Positions 24,701-35,350 of a DNA stretch of 64,000 nucleotides are shown piece after piece (within the stretch, counting starts at the first letter, position 1; every line of letters begins with the position of its first letter). The DNA is from Holtermannia corniformis. Lineage: Eukaryota > Basidiomycota > Tremellomycetes > Holtermanniales. The position numbers and the translations under genes are program-made. The stretch spans positions 101,889 through 165,888 of the forward strand of contig BCIJ01000026.1 in NCBI GenBank assembly GCA_001599935.1, given 5' to 3'. The notes beneath the pieces were generated by a model. That model searched no databases and was not told the origin of the DNA. It saw only the letters and a list, made by a program, of their open reading frames with translations.

Positions 24701-24881
24701 TACCGCCGTCTCTGCCAGCGCCAGCGCCAGCGCCTCGGCCTCTAGCAAGTCGTCGTCCAAGGCGTCGCAAACTGCCGTCCAGGCCGCCGCATCCCCGTCC
24801 TCTGGTGCCGGCCGCACCGTCGGCGTCTCGGCCCTCGCTCTCGGTGCCGCCGGTGCGCTTGCCGCCGCCGTCGCGTTCTAA
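21738..24881 (+). CDS. Kre9/Knh1-like GPI-anchored cell-wall protein
   Basis: Proteins with this N-terminal Ig-like domain are secreted and linked to cell-wall beta-glucan assembly. The exons are 21738-21810, 23229-23276, 24251-24418, 24468-24558 and 24611-24881, coding 216 residues. Exon 1 is a signal peptide (MFSKLITLALLATTALA) plus EVYITGP. Exon 2 adds VASTTGIGGQTLTVTW, and exon 3 continues ADSGSAPLLADIGPASIDIY; together they form the Kre9/Knh1 N-terminal pattern. The C-terminus is a Ser/Ala-rich stalk followed by a hydrophobic end (VGVSALALGAAGALAAAVAF), consistent with GPI attachment. The first two introns are 1418 and 974 nt; the last two are 49 and 52 nt. Splice phases agree throughout, so the gene appears functional. 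Confidence 0.85.
21811..23228 (+). other. 1418-nt intron of the Kre9/Knh1-like gene
   Basis: The donor GTGAGT follows ATC ACT GGC CCG G, and the acceptor (GAGCTGATATCTGCCACAG) precedes TT GCG AGC ACG. Splicing gives ITGPVASTTGIGGQ, as expected for the domain. Nothing recognisable lies inside. Confidence 0.83.
23277..24250 (+). other. 974-nt intron of the Kre9/Knh1-like gene
   Basis: The donor GTGAGT follows GTC ACA TGG G, and the acceptor (ATGCTGACAGCCTGCAG) precedes CT GAC TCT GGC. A minus-strand frame at about 23360-23740 is Arg/Ala-rich and resembles no known protein. Confidence 0.83.
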
Positions 24882-25678
24882 TTCTGCCCACTCCCCTTTT
24901 GCTTTTTTCGTCTTGTTTTCGCTTGTTTGTTCCGCTTCGCTTCGCTTGATGCCTGCCTGAGAGACGCTGTGCGCCAGTCGTATGCTAGTCATGCTGAATA
25001 TGGAGCCTATGATGCGATGCTGGGACCGTCTGTGCACGTTGATGGTCGAACGTGCCAAGGTTGAGCTTTGCGAACCAAACAATCATCAACAACAACACGA
25101 GCGTGCGGGTGGCAAACCATGCCATGTTGCTGTCACGTAGATCAGTGTGCAGAGTGTCATTACCACTGCTGCCATGACCATCCTTGTGCACAGGATGATC
25201 TCTTGGCTGCGATGCACTGCCCAGAACGTCACTGGCACCGAGCAGCTGCCCAAAGTGCCGCAAGTGGCAACCTGCCGCATCGAGCGACCACCGTCCTCGC
25301 CCGTCTGCATCCTCGACGACCGTCAGCATCAACGACTTGGCTCGACAGACTATGGCCTGGTCAGTGTCCAGCTCGAGCGGTACGGTCACGGTGACGAGGG
25401 GCTGACAAAGGATGTTCAACGGCAGTGACACGCGCTGGCGAGGGTGAACTGCGCCGGATCACTGTCTTCATACGACCTACTCGACTACCACTACCACTGC
25501 TTGCCAACGTGCGATAAGGAGACCATAGCTTGAACTTCTTAAACTTGGACCAAACACACGCGTATAGCGCCTCGATCCCTTATCGCTCTCACGGAACCTC
25601 GACACCCTTTGTCCCATCCATCCCTTCACATCTTGACCACCTTGCACCCCACCCCGCCTTCGCGTCATCTGCCTCGCC
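24882..25678. other. intergenic, no gene supported
   Basis: A minus-strand frame at 24985-25431 is open but starts at GTG; its C-terminal part has one hydrophobic stretch (TRTLVLLLMIVWFAKLNLG). I cannot show it is a gene. The last 100 bp before MAF1 are C/T-rich, as in a promoter and leader. Confidence 0.4.
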
Positions 25679-27392
25679 ATGAAATACCTCGACTTTCCAC
25701 AACTGACCCTACTCTCGTCCTCGCTCTCTCACGAGACGTCGGAAGCTCGCACCCACGCCCGACTCGAAGCCTACTCGTGCAAGCCCGTCGCGAAAGAGCG
25801 CAAGCTGTTCCGCAGTCTCGAGGAACAACATGTCGTCGGGATGGAAGAGATGGAAGAGTGCGTCCCAGATCCCCACCCGCGAGATCGTCGCGCCGTGCCG
25901 TCGCTCAGGGTCCGTCGTTTAGATGGACCCTGATGGACTCCGCGTTTGCCTTCGAGATGGCACATTTAGCCTTGTTCTATCCTTGTGTGGTGTTTGGTCC
26001 CAGCACGGACGCTGATCAGTGTGCGTCATAGACTCGCGTTCTCGCCTGAGATGAAGGAAGCCGGCCTCGTGAGCTGCTTCGGACGGCTTGATGAGAAGAC
26101 TAGTCGGTGAGTGGGCCGTGCAGTAGGACTCGAAGGAGGTTGTTTCCTTCGAGTGGCTTGCTGAGGCCTGTAGCTCGTTTGATGCGCTCGCTGATACACA
26201 CCAGAAAAGTCCACTTTCTGCTCGTCTCGACGCTCAACGTCGCTTTTCCAGACCACGATTTCAGTGGCCTCCGACCCGACCATTTCACCCGCGAACCGTC
26301 TGCTGCCGCCGTCCTCGCCACGCTCGGCAGCTCACTCTTGACGGCCGCCAGTGGTCTCTCGCGCTCGTTCGACACCTCGTTCCTCCCCTCGTCCTCGCCC
26401 GTCTCATCATCCCCCATCGTCCCGCTCACCGACCCAGCCCTGCACCAGATCCTCTCGGGGGTGATCGACCTCGAAGACTGCGAGGCATTCAGCTATATCC
26501 CAGAACCGGAATATGACCCGCACAACCACACGCTCGAACCGGACGAGGAGCTGACGGATTCCGAGGGTGAGGATGATATCAGCATGGATATGGATGGTCT
26601 GGAGCCGGGCTGGGGCACGGCCGGGATGGAGCTGGATGATGTGCCAGTTGCCGGCGTCAGCTCGGGCTCGCCACCCGAACTCGTGCATGCGAGTTCAGGC
26701 TCGAGTCTGTCATCTGCCGGAATCGGCGAGAGCTGGGGCCGAGAACAAGGCAAACAGCTCGGCGGGCTGCTGTGGTCGGCAAACTACTTTCTCTTCTGCA
26801 AGTGAGTGCTTGCACCCGTTTTGCATTGAGCGCTGTTGACAAGGCTAGGCGCCAGAAACGCATCCTCTTCATCACCTGCTGGTCCCGCAAACGCACCAGC
26901 GCCGTCATCGACTCGCGCTCGCCACTGCAAATGGCCTCGGCAGGCCCCAGTACGGCGAGCTCGTTCCCACTGCCCATCTCATCCTCTGGCATCTCTGCCT
27001 CCACCACCTGGGCCACGGCCAACTCGATCCCGTTACCGAAATCTCAGCATAATCGGAGTAATCCCCGGACGTCGCATAAAAAGTACAAGCTTGCTCAGGC
27101 AAAGCTCGCTGCGAACGCCGCTGGCAACGCCAAGAGCCTGCTGAGCAAGAGCGCGCCGGCGTCATCCACGCCTGCCATCACGTTCTCGCGCGTAACGACG
27201 AGCGGGACGTTCAAGCCGCGCCAGACGCCCGCGAGGGTCTTGATCAATGCGGCAGAGAAGGAGCACGAGGCAGCCAGTGCCGGTGCTGGTGCCATCGCGA
27301 GCGCGGGCGAGAAAAGCCGTGTGCGAAAGGAGCGGAGCGAGAGCTCGACCCCGGGACCTACCGCGGTCGTCGGCAAGCGTGCAAAGGCTTGA
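25679..27392 (+). CDS. MAF1: Maf1, repressor of RNA polymerase III
   Basis: Maf1 binds RNA polymerase III and shuts down tRNA and 5S transcription under nutrient stress; its activity is set by TORC1/PKA phosphorylation. The exons 25679-25857, 26032-26106, 26205-26801 and 26849-27392 give 464 residues. The A box is seen at the start (MKYLDFPQLTLL, then ARLEAYSCKPVAKERKLF). After RLDEKTSRK come the B box (LLVSTLNVAFPDHDFSGLRP) and the C box (WSANYFLFCKRQKRILFITC), with an acidic linker between them. The tail is a basic Ser/Ala-rich region absent from animal Maf1. Introns are 174, 98 and 47 nt. The spliced joint EMEE/LAFSPEM is inferred from phase and signals. Confidence 0.9.
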
Positions 27393-27749
27393 GCCGTGGG
27401 TGGACGTTGTAGATTGTGTGACATGTTGCGTTGTGCAGATCCGAGTGTATCGTATCGTGTTCTTGGGCTATGCAGTTGTGAAACCTGTGGGGGGTGCATC
27501 GCTTGTCTTGGCTACGATGGTGATTGCGGGCGACCGGCACACGACGGCGAGAGTTGTGACAGAATGCTGTGAGCAGTGTCTGTGTCGTGGTGTTGGCCAG
27601 TGATCCTGGTCGTGGCTGTAGCGATACACGACGCTGCACAGAACTCTGTTAGTCTATTCCGAGGCCACCCATTTGTCACTCACAACACCGACGGACGTCT
27701 GCAGTGGACGTCGTTCGATCATATGACTCTTTCCCTAGGCCTACAACCC

Positions 27750-28246
27750 TCATCGCTTGCCCGCCAACGCCTCGCGGACCGACGGCTCCGTTGGGACGGG
27801 CACTCTTTCACTTTCGCCAGCTTGGCTATTACGTCGGATCCGATCCCGAATCTCGACAATCTTGCCCTCGACGTTAATTTGATCTACCAGCAGCGATTTA
27901 CGTTCCTCTTCGAGCCTGTCAGTCCATGTCAGTGACGTGCACACACGGTCGGACACGAACGCACGCTGCGATCCGAGCTTGGGCCCTCCGCTCGAGCCTG
28001 AGCGCCGCAGCACGCCTCTTTTCCTCGTCTTTCGCTCGTGCATCATCCGCCGTCACACCCGATCCGGGAGTTGACGCTTGTACAGCGGCACGCAGTTCTT
28101 CAGCTTGGAGGTATTCCTTGATCGCTAGACCGCCGTAGAAGGAGACTGGGCGGTGTGAGCATACTACGTCGTAACGGTGATGACGTACGAGGTAGGACTA
28201 CTGCGCTTGATCCAACCAGGATCCATCGCGCTTGAGAGAGGTTCAT
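27750..28246 (-). CDS. small membrane-anchored coiled-coil protein, about 134 aa
   Basis: I recognise no family. The ATG at 28246 begins MNLSQARWILVGSSAVVLPL, one hydrophobic segment flanked by charge, followed by SFYGGLAIKEYLQAEELRAA. A long charged helix (KDEEKRRAAALRLERRAQAR, then LEEERKSLLVDQINVEGKIV) suggests a coiled coil. Two introns remove about 45-60 nt each: donor GTACGT after CTACCTC with acceptor CGCCCAG, and donor GTGCGT with acceptor GACTGACAG. The stop is at 27750. The layout (short N-terminal span plus coiled coil) is common in small mitochondrial inner-membrane assembly factors, which is only a suggestion. It is convergent with MAF1. Confidence 0.6.
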
Positions 28247-29071
28247 GATGTTCGCTGGTCGACGCTCAAGCAACTTGAGCAGACTTCAAGTGCCTAAAAT
28301 ATCAAAAGCATGTTTTACGCTCAGTGGCAGTCGCCCTTGCTGGGAAAGAGCGCGAGACTGGCTGATGGCGCGTATACGAGACGTCTGCCACCACCTTGAC
28401 CATGTCATCCGAGGCTGAATCGCCTTTCCTATAGAGGAGCAACGCCTGTATGTACACAATGACCAATAGCCCGAGAGGTACGTATCCCCGTCTACGCTTG
28501 ACAACGGCTTCGCCAAATTGAAGTGACAAGCCCCAAAGTCACACAGTGCTCGTATCCAGGGTAAGCCCGTTCGTACAGACCAAGCTCTCGAAAGGCCAAC
28601 GCTACAGATGCCGATCCACTGGAGCCACAGTCACAGACGGAGACCCAGTCTGGCAGCGATCGGAAAGTTTCGATGAGTGACCGATGATGAGTACAGATCA
28701 TCGGACGTGGGACCAGTATTGCACGACACTGAGCGCGCGCCAAGCTGAGATGCAATTTTCACGGCCTTGCAGTGTCGGTGCAGCGGGGAACGATCCATCT
28801 CGATCCTTCGGCTAGTCTCGCGCCAGATGGAAGACAACCCTAGGTGGGAATGTACAACCCTTTGTCACGCTTGCAATTTGTCATAATTCGTCAGGCGCAT
28901 CGCGCTCGGTCTTCTCGCAATGACTGACCTGACTCACTCACGCGGAGAAAAAGTATCTCGCTTGGCAACCATGCCCATGCACGCATCGGAGATGGGATGA
29001 TCAGACGGGCACTTGAGACGCTATACAAAACCCCAATCACTCGGGCGTCTCAAACAGCACTCTTCTTCGAT
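28247..29071. other. intergenic, nothing recognised
   Basis: These 825 bp contain only short frames on both strands, with no RNA gene or repeat seen. The space lies between two divergent gene starts. Confidence 0.4.
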
Positions 29072-29302
29072 ATGTCAGATTCCACCAATGCCAATACATC
29101 CGCAGCCTCGCAGGACACAGCCAGTACTGCAGTACCTCAGCGTCCTACCGAGCTCCAGCGGCGCAAGAGCAGCAATGTCGAATTCAAAGGTGCTATCAAG
29201 TTTATGCGCGACGAAGAGAAGCGCGCTGCAGACCGCGCGACGCAAGCTGCGAGTGCGTCTGACCAGTCGACTTCTGGTGGCACTGGCCATCCCAGTGGCT
29301 GA
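29072..29302 (+). CDS. possible small protein, 76 aa
   Basis: An ATG at 29072 opens a frame rich in Ser, Thr and Ala, then a charged helix (ELQRRKSSNVEFKGAIKFMR, then DEEKRAADRATQAA), ending at 29302. The frame extends upstream to an ATG at 28997. I know no family; the charge pattern is protein-like but the evidence is weak. It lies 334 bp upstream of the GatB start on the same strand. Confidence 0.4.
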   Translation: MSDSTNANTSAASQDTASTAVPQRPTELQRRKSSNVEFKGAIKFMRDEEKRAADRATQAASASDQSTSGGTGHPSG

Positions 29303-29635
29303 GTCTCGCCATCGTGAAGAGATTCACATCTTTAGATGCACATCCATGACATGTAGCGATCGGATTGTCAGCATCTATGATTTGCCAGATGAGTTGCAGA
29401 AGAATGGCTGACAGACCGTGCCATAAAAGACCCCAGCAGCCAGAAATCACGAAGTGTACATGCCCGTGTCGCCGTAAAGCTTTCTCTCATCTCAGATATT
29501 GCTCAACGCATCTGAGCGACGCCATCGTCAACCGCAAAGACAAGACAGCTGCCACAAATCGTCTGCGCAAAGCACGTGAAAGTGATGTGAAGCATGTTCG
29601 AGAGTGCTGCAGCTACAACCTACATTTTGACGGCC

Positions 29636-31798
29636 ATGTGGACATTCAGGCAGCTCGTCATACGCCATGTCCTTGCCTTGCAGGGCCATGCAATCCCACC
29701 GAAGATCACCTACCGCGGTGTTCACAGCTCCGCGAGTCGTCTTGCTGCAGCACGGACACTACCTCCACCGGACGGCTGGCACACGGTCATCGGCCTGGAG
29801 ATCCACGCACAATTGAAGGCAGAGGAAAAGCTATTTTCGCGTAGGTGTCAAGTCTGAAGCATGTCGTATGTTGAATGTTCTAGGCTCGTCAACGTCGTTC
29901 ATCTCTGCGGACCGTGCAGCTGCCGATGCTGTCCGAGCTGAGCCGGAACTGGGTGGCTGTATCTCTGCTTTGGATGCGGCTTTCCCGGGGACACTACCTG
30001 TGAGCTGGTTCACAGTATGACAGACAAGCTGACAGATCAGGTACTCAATCCCGAGGCTGTCGATCTAGCATTGCGAGTTTCGACAGCGTTGCAGTGCGAG
30101 ATCGTATGTACAGCAACCGAGCTTGACAGCAGGACTGATGGATTTCAGAATCCCCGCTCCACTTTTGATCGAAAGCACTACTTCTACCATGACCTTCCCA
30201 CTGGATACCAGATCACCCAGAAATACAGTACGTAACTTTCCCGGCAGCGCATACTGCTAATATGAGTCAGATCCGCTTGCCCGCCGTGGGGCCATTCGTA
30301 TCTCTCCAGACGAGGACCCTGCTCTGTCTAGAGAAGTCACTGTGCGGATCAATCAGGTACAATTGGAGCAGGTACGTGAGATGGCACCCCGACATGTCGC
30401 AACCGACCGAAATCTCAGGACACAGCCAAGTCCTTCAAAGCTGCTGGTGATGGGACATTCAATGTGGATTTAAATCGTGCCGGAGTCGGACTGGTGGAGA
30501 TTGTATCCGAACCTGATATGCGGTGTGTACGATAGATAGCGGAGAAGCCAGCTGATCAATGCCAGCTCGCCCGAGGAAGCCGCGGCGTTTGTGCGCAAGC
30601 TACAAAGTGTACTTCGCCGGATTGGTGCATGTGACGGAGACATGGAGAAGGTATGTTGACGCTGCGCCGGGCCTTCGCTGCTAATATGATACAGGGCAAT
30701 TTCCGAATCGATGCCAATGTCTCCGTGAACAGGGCCGGTGAACCATGGGGTACGCGATGCGAAATCAAGAACCTGAACTCGGTCCGGTCAATGCAGTTGG
30801 CTCTGGGTTTGTCTTCCGTATGCTGACTAATGAGTACTAATCGACGGTTGCGGTAGACTCTGAGCGACGGCGCCACATCGCACACTACACATCTGCTGCG
30901 ACGTTCACGCCGCTTCTGCAGGAGACGAGAGGAGTGGACGAAGAAACTGGAGAGACGTTCTCATTGCGGTCCAAGGAGCAGGCAGAGGACTATCGATACA
31001 TGCCTGACCCCAACATTCCAGCATTGGTCGTCACACAGGTCGGTGTCCCTGGGTTACGCAAGAAGTGGCTCACAGCGCTCTAGGCCTACTTGATTCGCAT
31101 CAAGGCCAATCTGCCTGAGCTGCCCAGCGATACCGTAAGCCGGCTTCGAGAGCAGTACGGCGTCTCTGCGGTGGACGCTATGACCCTCGTTGGCATGGAC
31201 GAGCAGAATGGAGCCGGCGTGGCGTACTACGAACAAGTTGCCACCGAGCATCCAGGAGACGGCAAGAAAGTTGCTAACTGGTCAGAACTAGGTCTCGCAT
31301 AGGAAAACCACTGACATGTCACAGGGTCACCCACGAGCTGCTTGGCCAGCTGACGAAGAGGGAAGAAGCTTGGACGCCGGCACGCGTGCCCAGCAACCTG
31401 ATATCGGACCTCATCAAGGCCGTATCATCAGGTGAAATCACAGGTATTTGCCAGCGCGGGTTCTCGCAGTCAGAGCTAAGGGTACATCAGGTTCGGCAGG
31501 CAAGACGGTTGTCAAGGCTGTGCTCGCGCAAACGGCCGACGGCTCGACTACGCCCGCATCCCTCTCCACCCTGCTGGACCAGCTGTCGCTTCGATCGATG
31601 GGCTTGGACGATCTCGAAGGACTCTGCAATGCTGCCGTCGTCAAGTTTCCGCGCGAAGCCGAGTCTGTTCGCAAGGGCAAAGTCAAGGTGATCATGCGGC
31701 TCGTCGGTGAGGTCATGCAACAGAGCAAAGGACGAGCGGATGCCGTCAAGGCAAAGGAGATCTTCGAGGAGATCCTGCTCGGCAAACGGGGGTCGTGA
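29636..31798 (+). CDS. PET112: glutamyl-tRNA(Gln) amidotransferase subunit B, mitochondrial
   Basis: GatB is the kinase-like tRNA-binding subunit of the GatCAB/GatFAB complex, which converts Glu-tRNA(Gln) to Gln-tRNA(Gln) inside mitochondria. The N-terminus ([17 protein letters not shown], then [12 protein letters not shown]) fits a presequence. Family motifs follow in order: [98 protein letters not shown] and [12 protein letters not shown]. The C-terminal tRNA-binding YqeY-like domain ends at 31798 ([20 protein letters not shown]). There are about eleven short exons with introns of 45-60 nt. An in-frame upstream ATG at 29594 is a less likely start. No break was seen. Confidence 0.9.
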
Positions 31799-32237
31799 TG
31801 GCTGGCGGCGGCGCTACGCGAGACTCGGATGCACTCGCCAGTCGATACCGATATGACACGTCCCCTGCCCCTGCCACCGCACCATCAAGCTTGGTGATGC
31901 GAATTCGCAGCTCATTACGATATAACAAATGCAGCCGGAAACGGGCGAAAGGCCGTCCTTCCCCGACATGCCCTTCCCACCAGCGCCCTTTGCCCTACTA
32001 CGGGTCCTTCGGCGGCTCGTCCTTTGTGCTTGCGCTGTGCTGACCTTTCGCGCGGCATGCTAACACGTCTACTCACGTTGAGCGCTGATCATCGGGCGCC
32101 CGTCGTACCGGATCGAAGCCACAACGCACAGCTTCGACTCGAGCCGGTCTCGATTTCCGTTTTGCTTACTTTCTGCCTCAGTGTGCTTCTTCAAGCCCAG
32201 TGCATAGCTGATTCAACGTAACAACCATATAGAAACC
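31799..32237. other. intergenic, promoter/leader of the RhoGEF gene
   Basis: This gap holds short open frames but nothing supported as a gene. A TATAACAAA-like stretch lies near 31920. Confidence 0.35.
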
Positions 32238-34894
32238 ATGCAGGCATGGGTTCCAGTGAGTGGCAAGGCGGCCTGTAGCGACACAGCTAATAGGGTACAG
32301 CCGCAACTCGTCAGCCCCACGACTGGTAGTCGGGTCCCCTCGGATGACTCCAGAGCAGCTGTTGGCCAGCCAGCAGTGCGCGTCAGCACTCGTCGGCAGG
32401 AGCACCCGGTACTAGCCGTCAGCGTTCCAGCGCCACCGCCGAGGCCAATCACTCGGTCCGGAGACTACTACGCACACCGCCGGCGACCGTCATCGGGTCT
32501 TTCGTCCCCTTCACCCGGTTTCCCACCAACACCCGATGAGGCCGGACCTCTACCCGTCAATTCGACCATTGCATACGCCTCGGACGAACCACTCGCGTTC
32601 CCTCAACCCCTGTTCGTCCGCGCCAAGAGCCCAAGTGGAGACTCGAACACGACCGTGTCGCCAGCTACCACACCGCGCGGCCACACTTTCCAGACATCGT
32701 CTGGCGTTGTTGACAAGCGACGCAAGCGTTCGTCTGCGGATCGTCGCATGAGCGCTTTGCGTGGGCTCGTGGCAAATCTCGACTTTGGTGATATCCTTGC
32801 TGCGAACCAGCCTGCAGAGCCGGCTGATGAGCTGCTGGCGGTCTATGACGACTACTGCGGGTCAGATGACGAAGTGCGAAGGGCGGTCCCACAGCCATGC
32901 GTCTATCCAGTCCCGCTCAGCACATCGCAAGTGTCCCCACCGACAGAGTATGCGCCCCGAGCGCTACATCAAGCTACGACCCGGTTGACAAAGCAGCCTA
33001 GCGCCTCGAATATGGCGGCGTCGCACATGCGCAAGATGAGCGCACCAGAAGTCGTAACATTACGCACGAACCAGAGCTACCAGGACCTCTCAGCGGCTCG
33101 TCGGCCGCAGAGCGCCCTGATCCGTACACGGCCGGCTGTACTTCGCCATCATCGGTCAGCGTCCGAGATGAAGCTCGCGAGCACTGCGCCACGCCCATCA
33201 TCCCGCCAGCGCACCGAATACTTTCCCGTAGCAATGGCAGGGTACAGCAGTACCTTTGACGGTGCTGCAAGTCCTGTCACCAGCCCGGGAGTCAACACTT
33301 GGCGGGCTGCGTTCGCGAGCGAGGCAGAGTACTCTGCCTGGCTCGGTCGGCACGGACCTGAAGAAGCTTCGCGACAGCAAATCCTGTTCGAGCTGTGCGA
33401 GACTGAACGCAGCTTTGTTGCCGAGCTGCACAAGCTCGTGCGCGTGTTTTCGAAACCCCTGCAGACACCGCAAGGGCGCTGGATGGAGGGCATCCCGATC
33501 CAAGTCGCGAGCGCGTTCAGTGCGATCGACGAGATTGCTAGCGTGCACGACAAGGTCGCGGCGGCGCTCAACAAAGTGCAAGCGTCGTACCGGACATGCG
33601 TCCCGATCAATGCCATGGTCGATGCGCTGGTACCGCTGGTACCGCTGCTCAAGGTGCACGAATGGCTGCTGACGCGCTTTGTGGATGTGAATGCGCGCGT
33701 CGAGGACATGGTGCATGACCGTGCTTGCGTGTTTGGAGAGTTTATCCGGATGCAGCTTGGAGTCGTCGATTGCAAGGCGCAGTCGCTGGGCGATCTGCTG
33801 CACAAGCCGATGCAGCGGTTGATGAAGTACCCGTTGTTTGTTTCGGTGAGTTGATGTCCTGCAACGGCGTACACAGGAGCTGACGCGTCGCTGTAGCGAC
33901 TGCTGGAGACGACACCGAGTCGAGGCGCGGCGCATCAATCACTCCAACAGCTCCGTTCAGCCTTCGACACCGTCATCACGACTCTACAAACCGCCAAAGC
34001 CTCGCACGAAGACTCGTGCACGCTGCGCGCTCTCGAACCCCGGCTCGAAGGCTTACCTCGCAACTTTACGCTCTCTCAGCCCGGTCGTCGGATCCTCCTC
34101 GATACCGAAGTCCAACGACTGCACACTACGGCGCCGAGCGAGCGCAGCCCCAGTGCGGCCGGCACGCATAGTCGGAAATCGTCCTTTTCGTCACCGTCGC
34201 AGTTTTCACTTTTTGACGCGGTCACAAGTCGAACATCGACGTATTCCGTCGCGTCGAACGCGTCGTCGTTCGTCTCGGCTAGTGTCTCTAAACAGCACTC
34301 GCGCTCGTCTTCGCGGGCTGACGTCTCGCGCTCGCCGTCGGTCGTATCGACGGGTTCACGAGCGCCATCGCGTGCAGAGGTCAAGCTTCCGCAGGGCGGC
34401 AAGAGCTCTACGATCCGGCTGTTGGTGTTGGATGACGTGGTGGTCATGCTCGTACCGAAGCGGGAGCGCAAGTTGTTTACGAGGCGAGGGAGTGCGGCGG
34501 GAGTAGAGAGCTGGGTAGTGCTACCTGTTGTTGGTGTCTCGCGCGTGGTTGGTGTCGTCGAGGCTGGTCAGTCTGCGCACGGATCGGCAAACTGTACCGT
34601 GACTGATCCGTTCGTACTGTAGGTCCTGGACAGACCCTCGGGATCTCGGTCGTGCCAGTGGACAAACCCTCGTCAACTCCTCCGACCGACATGTTCCTGT
34701 CCGCACCGACTTTGGCAGCCTTCACTGCCCTCCGTGAAGCATTGCAACGCACCTCTCCACCTCTTCCGTCTCCGATCCTAATGTCACACCCGCACCCGCA
34801 CGGACAAGAAGTGTTAGCGACCGAACTCGACTGGGAAGAGTTGGCACGCTCAGTCCGACGGAAACGAAGCAGGGACCACTTGCTTGGACGCTAG
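32238..34894 (+). CDS. Rho guanine-nucleotide exchange factor (DH domain)
   Basis: Dbl-homology proteins load GTP onto Rho/Cdc42 GTPases at the cell cortex. The N-terminal 370 residues are Ser/Pro/Arg-rich and probably disordered. The DH domain begins at RQQILFELCETERSFVAELH and continues through PINAMVDALVPLV to QSLGDLLHKPMQRLMKYPLF, the conserved CR3 helix. An intron at about 33849 joins it to RLLETTPSRGAAH. A Ser-rich insert and a PH-like end (STIRLLVLDDVVVMLVPKRE) follow. A second intron at about 34569 leads to the last exon ending at 34894. A 45-nt stretch right after MQAWVP has intron signals and keeps the frame, so the N-terminus may be spliced. There are no CH or PB1 domains, so it is not a Cdc24 orthologue. 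Confidence 0.8.
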
Positions 34895-34987
34895 CTGCGT
34901 AGGGTGAGGGATATGCAGGTTCATATTCCGTAGTAGTATACAATCTGTGCGTGGTGCGCGTTCTGGTAAAGAGAGGGAAAGGGCCGA

Positions 34988-35350
34988 TCACCGGGCTTCG
35001 AATTGGACCTGTACAAGTCAGACACGGAGCTAGATTCGAACACGTTGAAAGGCTCACCACTACGCGAGTCAGCTTCCACGACGCTTGACAGAGCCGAAAG
35101 CAACGCACCTCGAGTCGTCCTTGGCTTGTACATGATCCGGTGTCCACACTCTTTACACCGGACGGGTTCTCCAGCCTTCATCGTGTTCTTGGCACCGCAG
35201 TCTGTCAATGCAAAGCGTGTCAGTCTACGCACTCGGCATGGAGTGCGACGCACCGGCACACAGATACAAGTTCTGCTTTGGCTCATCGAGCTGGCGCTGC
35301 TGTTCGCGCGCTTGGTAGATTTGCCGTGCGTTGGCCGCTGGGTCTGACAT
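34988..35350 (-). CDS. RPB12: RNA polymerase I/II/III shared subunit Rpb12 (ABC10-alpha)
   Basis: Rpb12 is a small zinc-ribbon subunit common to all three nuclear RNA polymerases. The exons are 35350-35254, 35201-35109, 35059-35058 and 35008-34988, giving exactly 70 residues, the length of the budding-yeast protein. The zinc ribbon is intact: CADCGAKNTMKAGEPVRCKE and CGHRIMYKPRTTR, with four Cys. The canonical ending VQFEAR is reached only by using a 2-nt third exon (TG) between two 49-nt introns. Both introns have CTGAC branch points and TAG or CAG acceptors. Reading straight on after CKECGHRIMYKPRTTR gives non-family sequence. The start ATG at 35350 faces an upstream region shared with the gene at 36280. 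Confidence 0.9.
35058..35059 (-). other. 2-nt microexon of RPB12
   Basis: The bases TG lie between acceptor GCGTAG and donor GTGAGC. Joining G+TG+GTC yields Val-Val before QFEAR. No single GT-AG intron across 35009-35108 gives the family C-terminus. Confidence 0.75.

Noticed and set aside
24985..25431. Minus-strand frame of 148 codons with one hydrophobic stretch
   Set aside because: It starts at GTG, its first ATG is about 30 codons in, and no family or splice context supports it.
29594..29635. Upstream in-frame ATG for GatB
   Set aside because: The added residues (MFESAAATTYILTA) are possible, but the ATG at 29636 directly gives a standard presequence.
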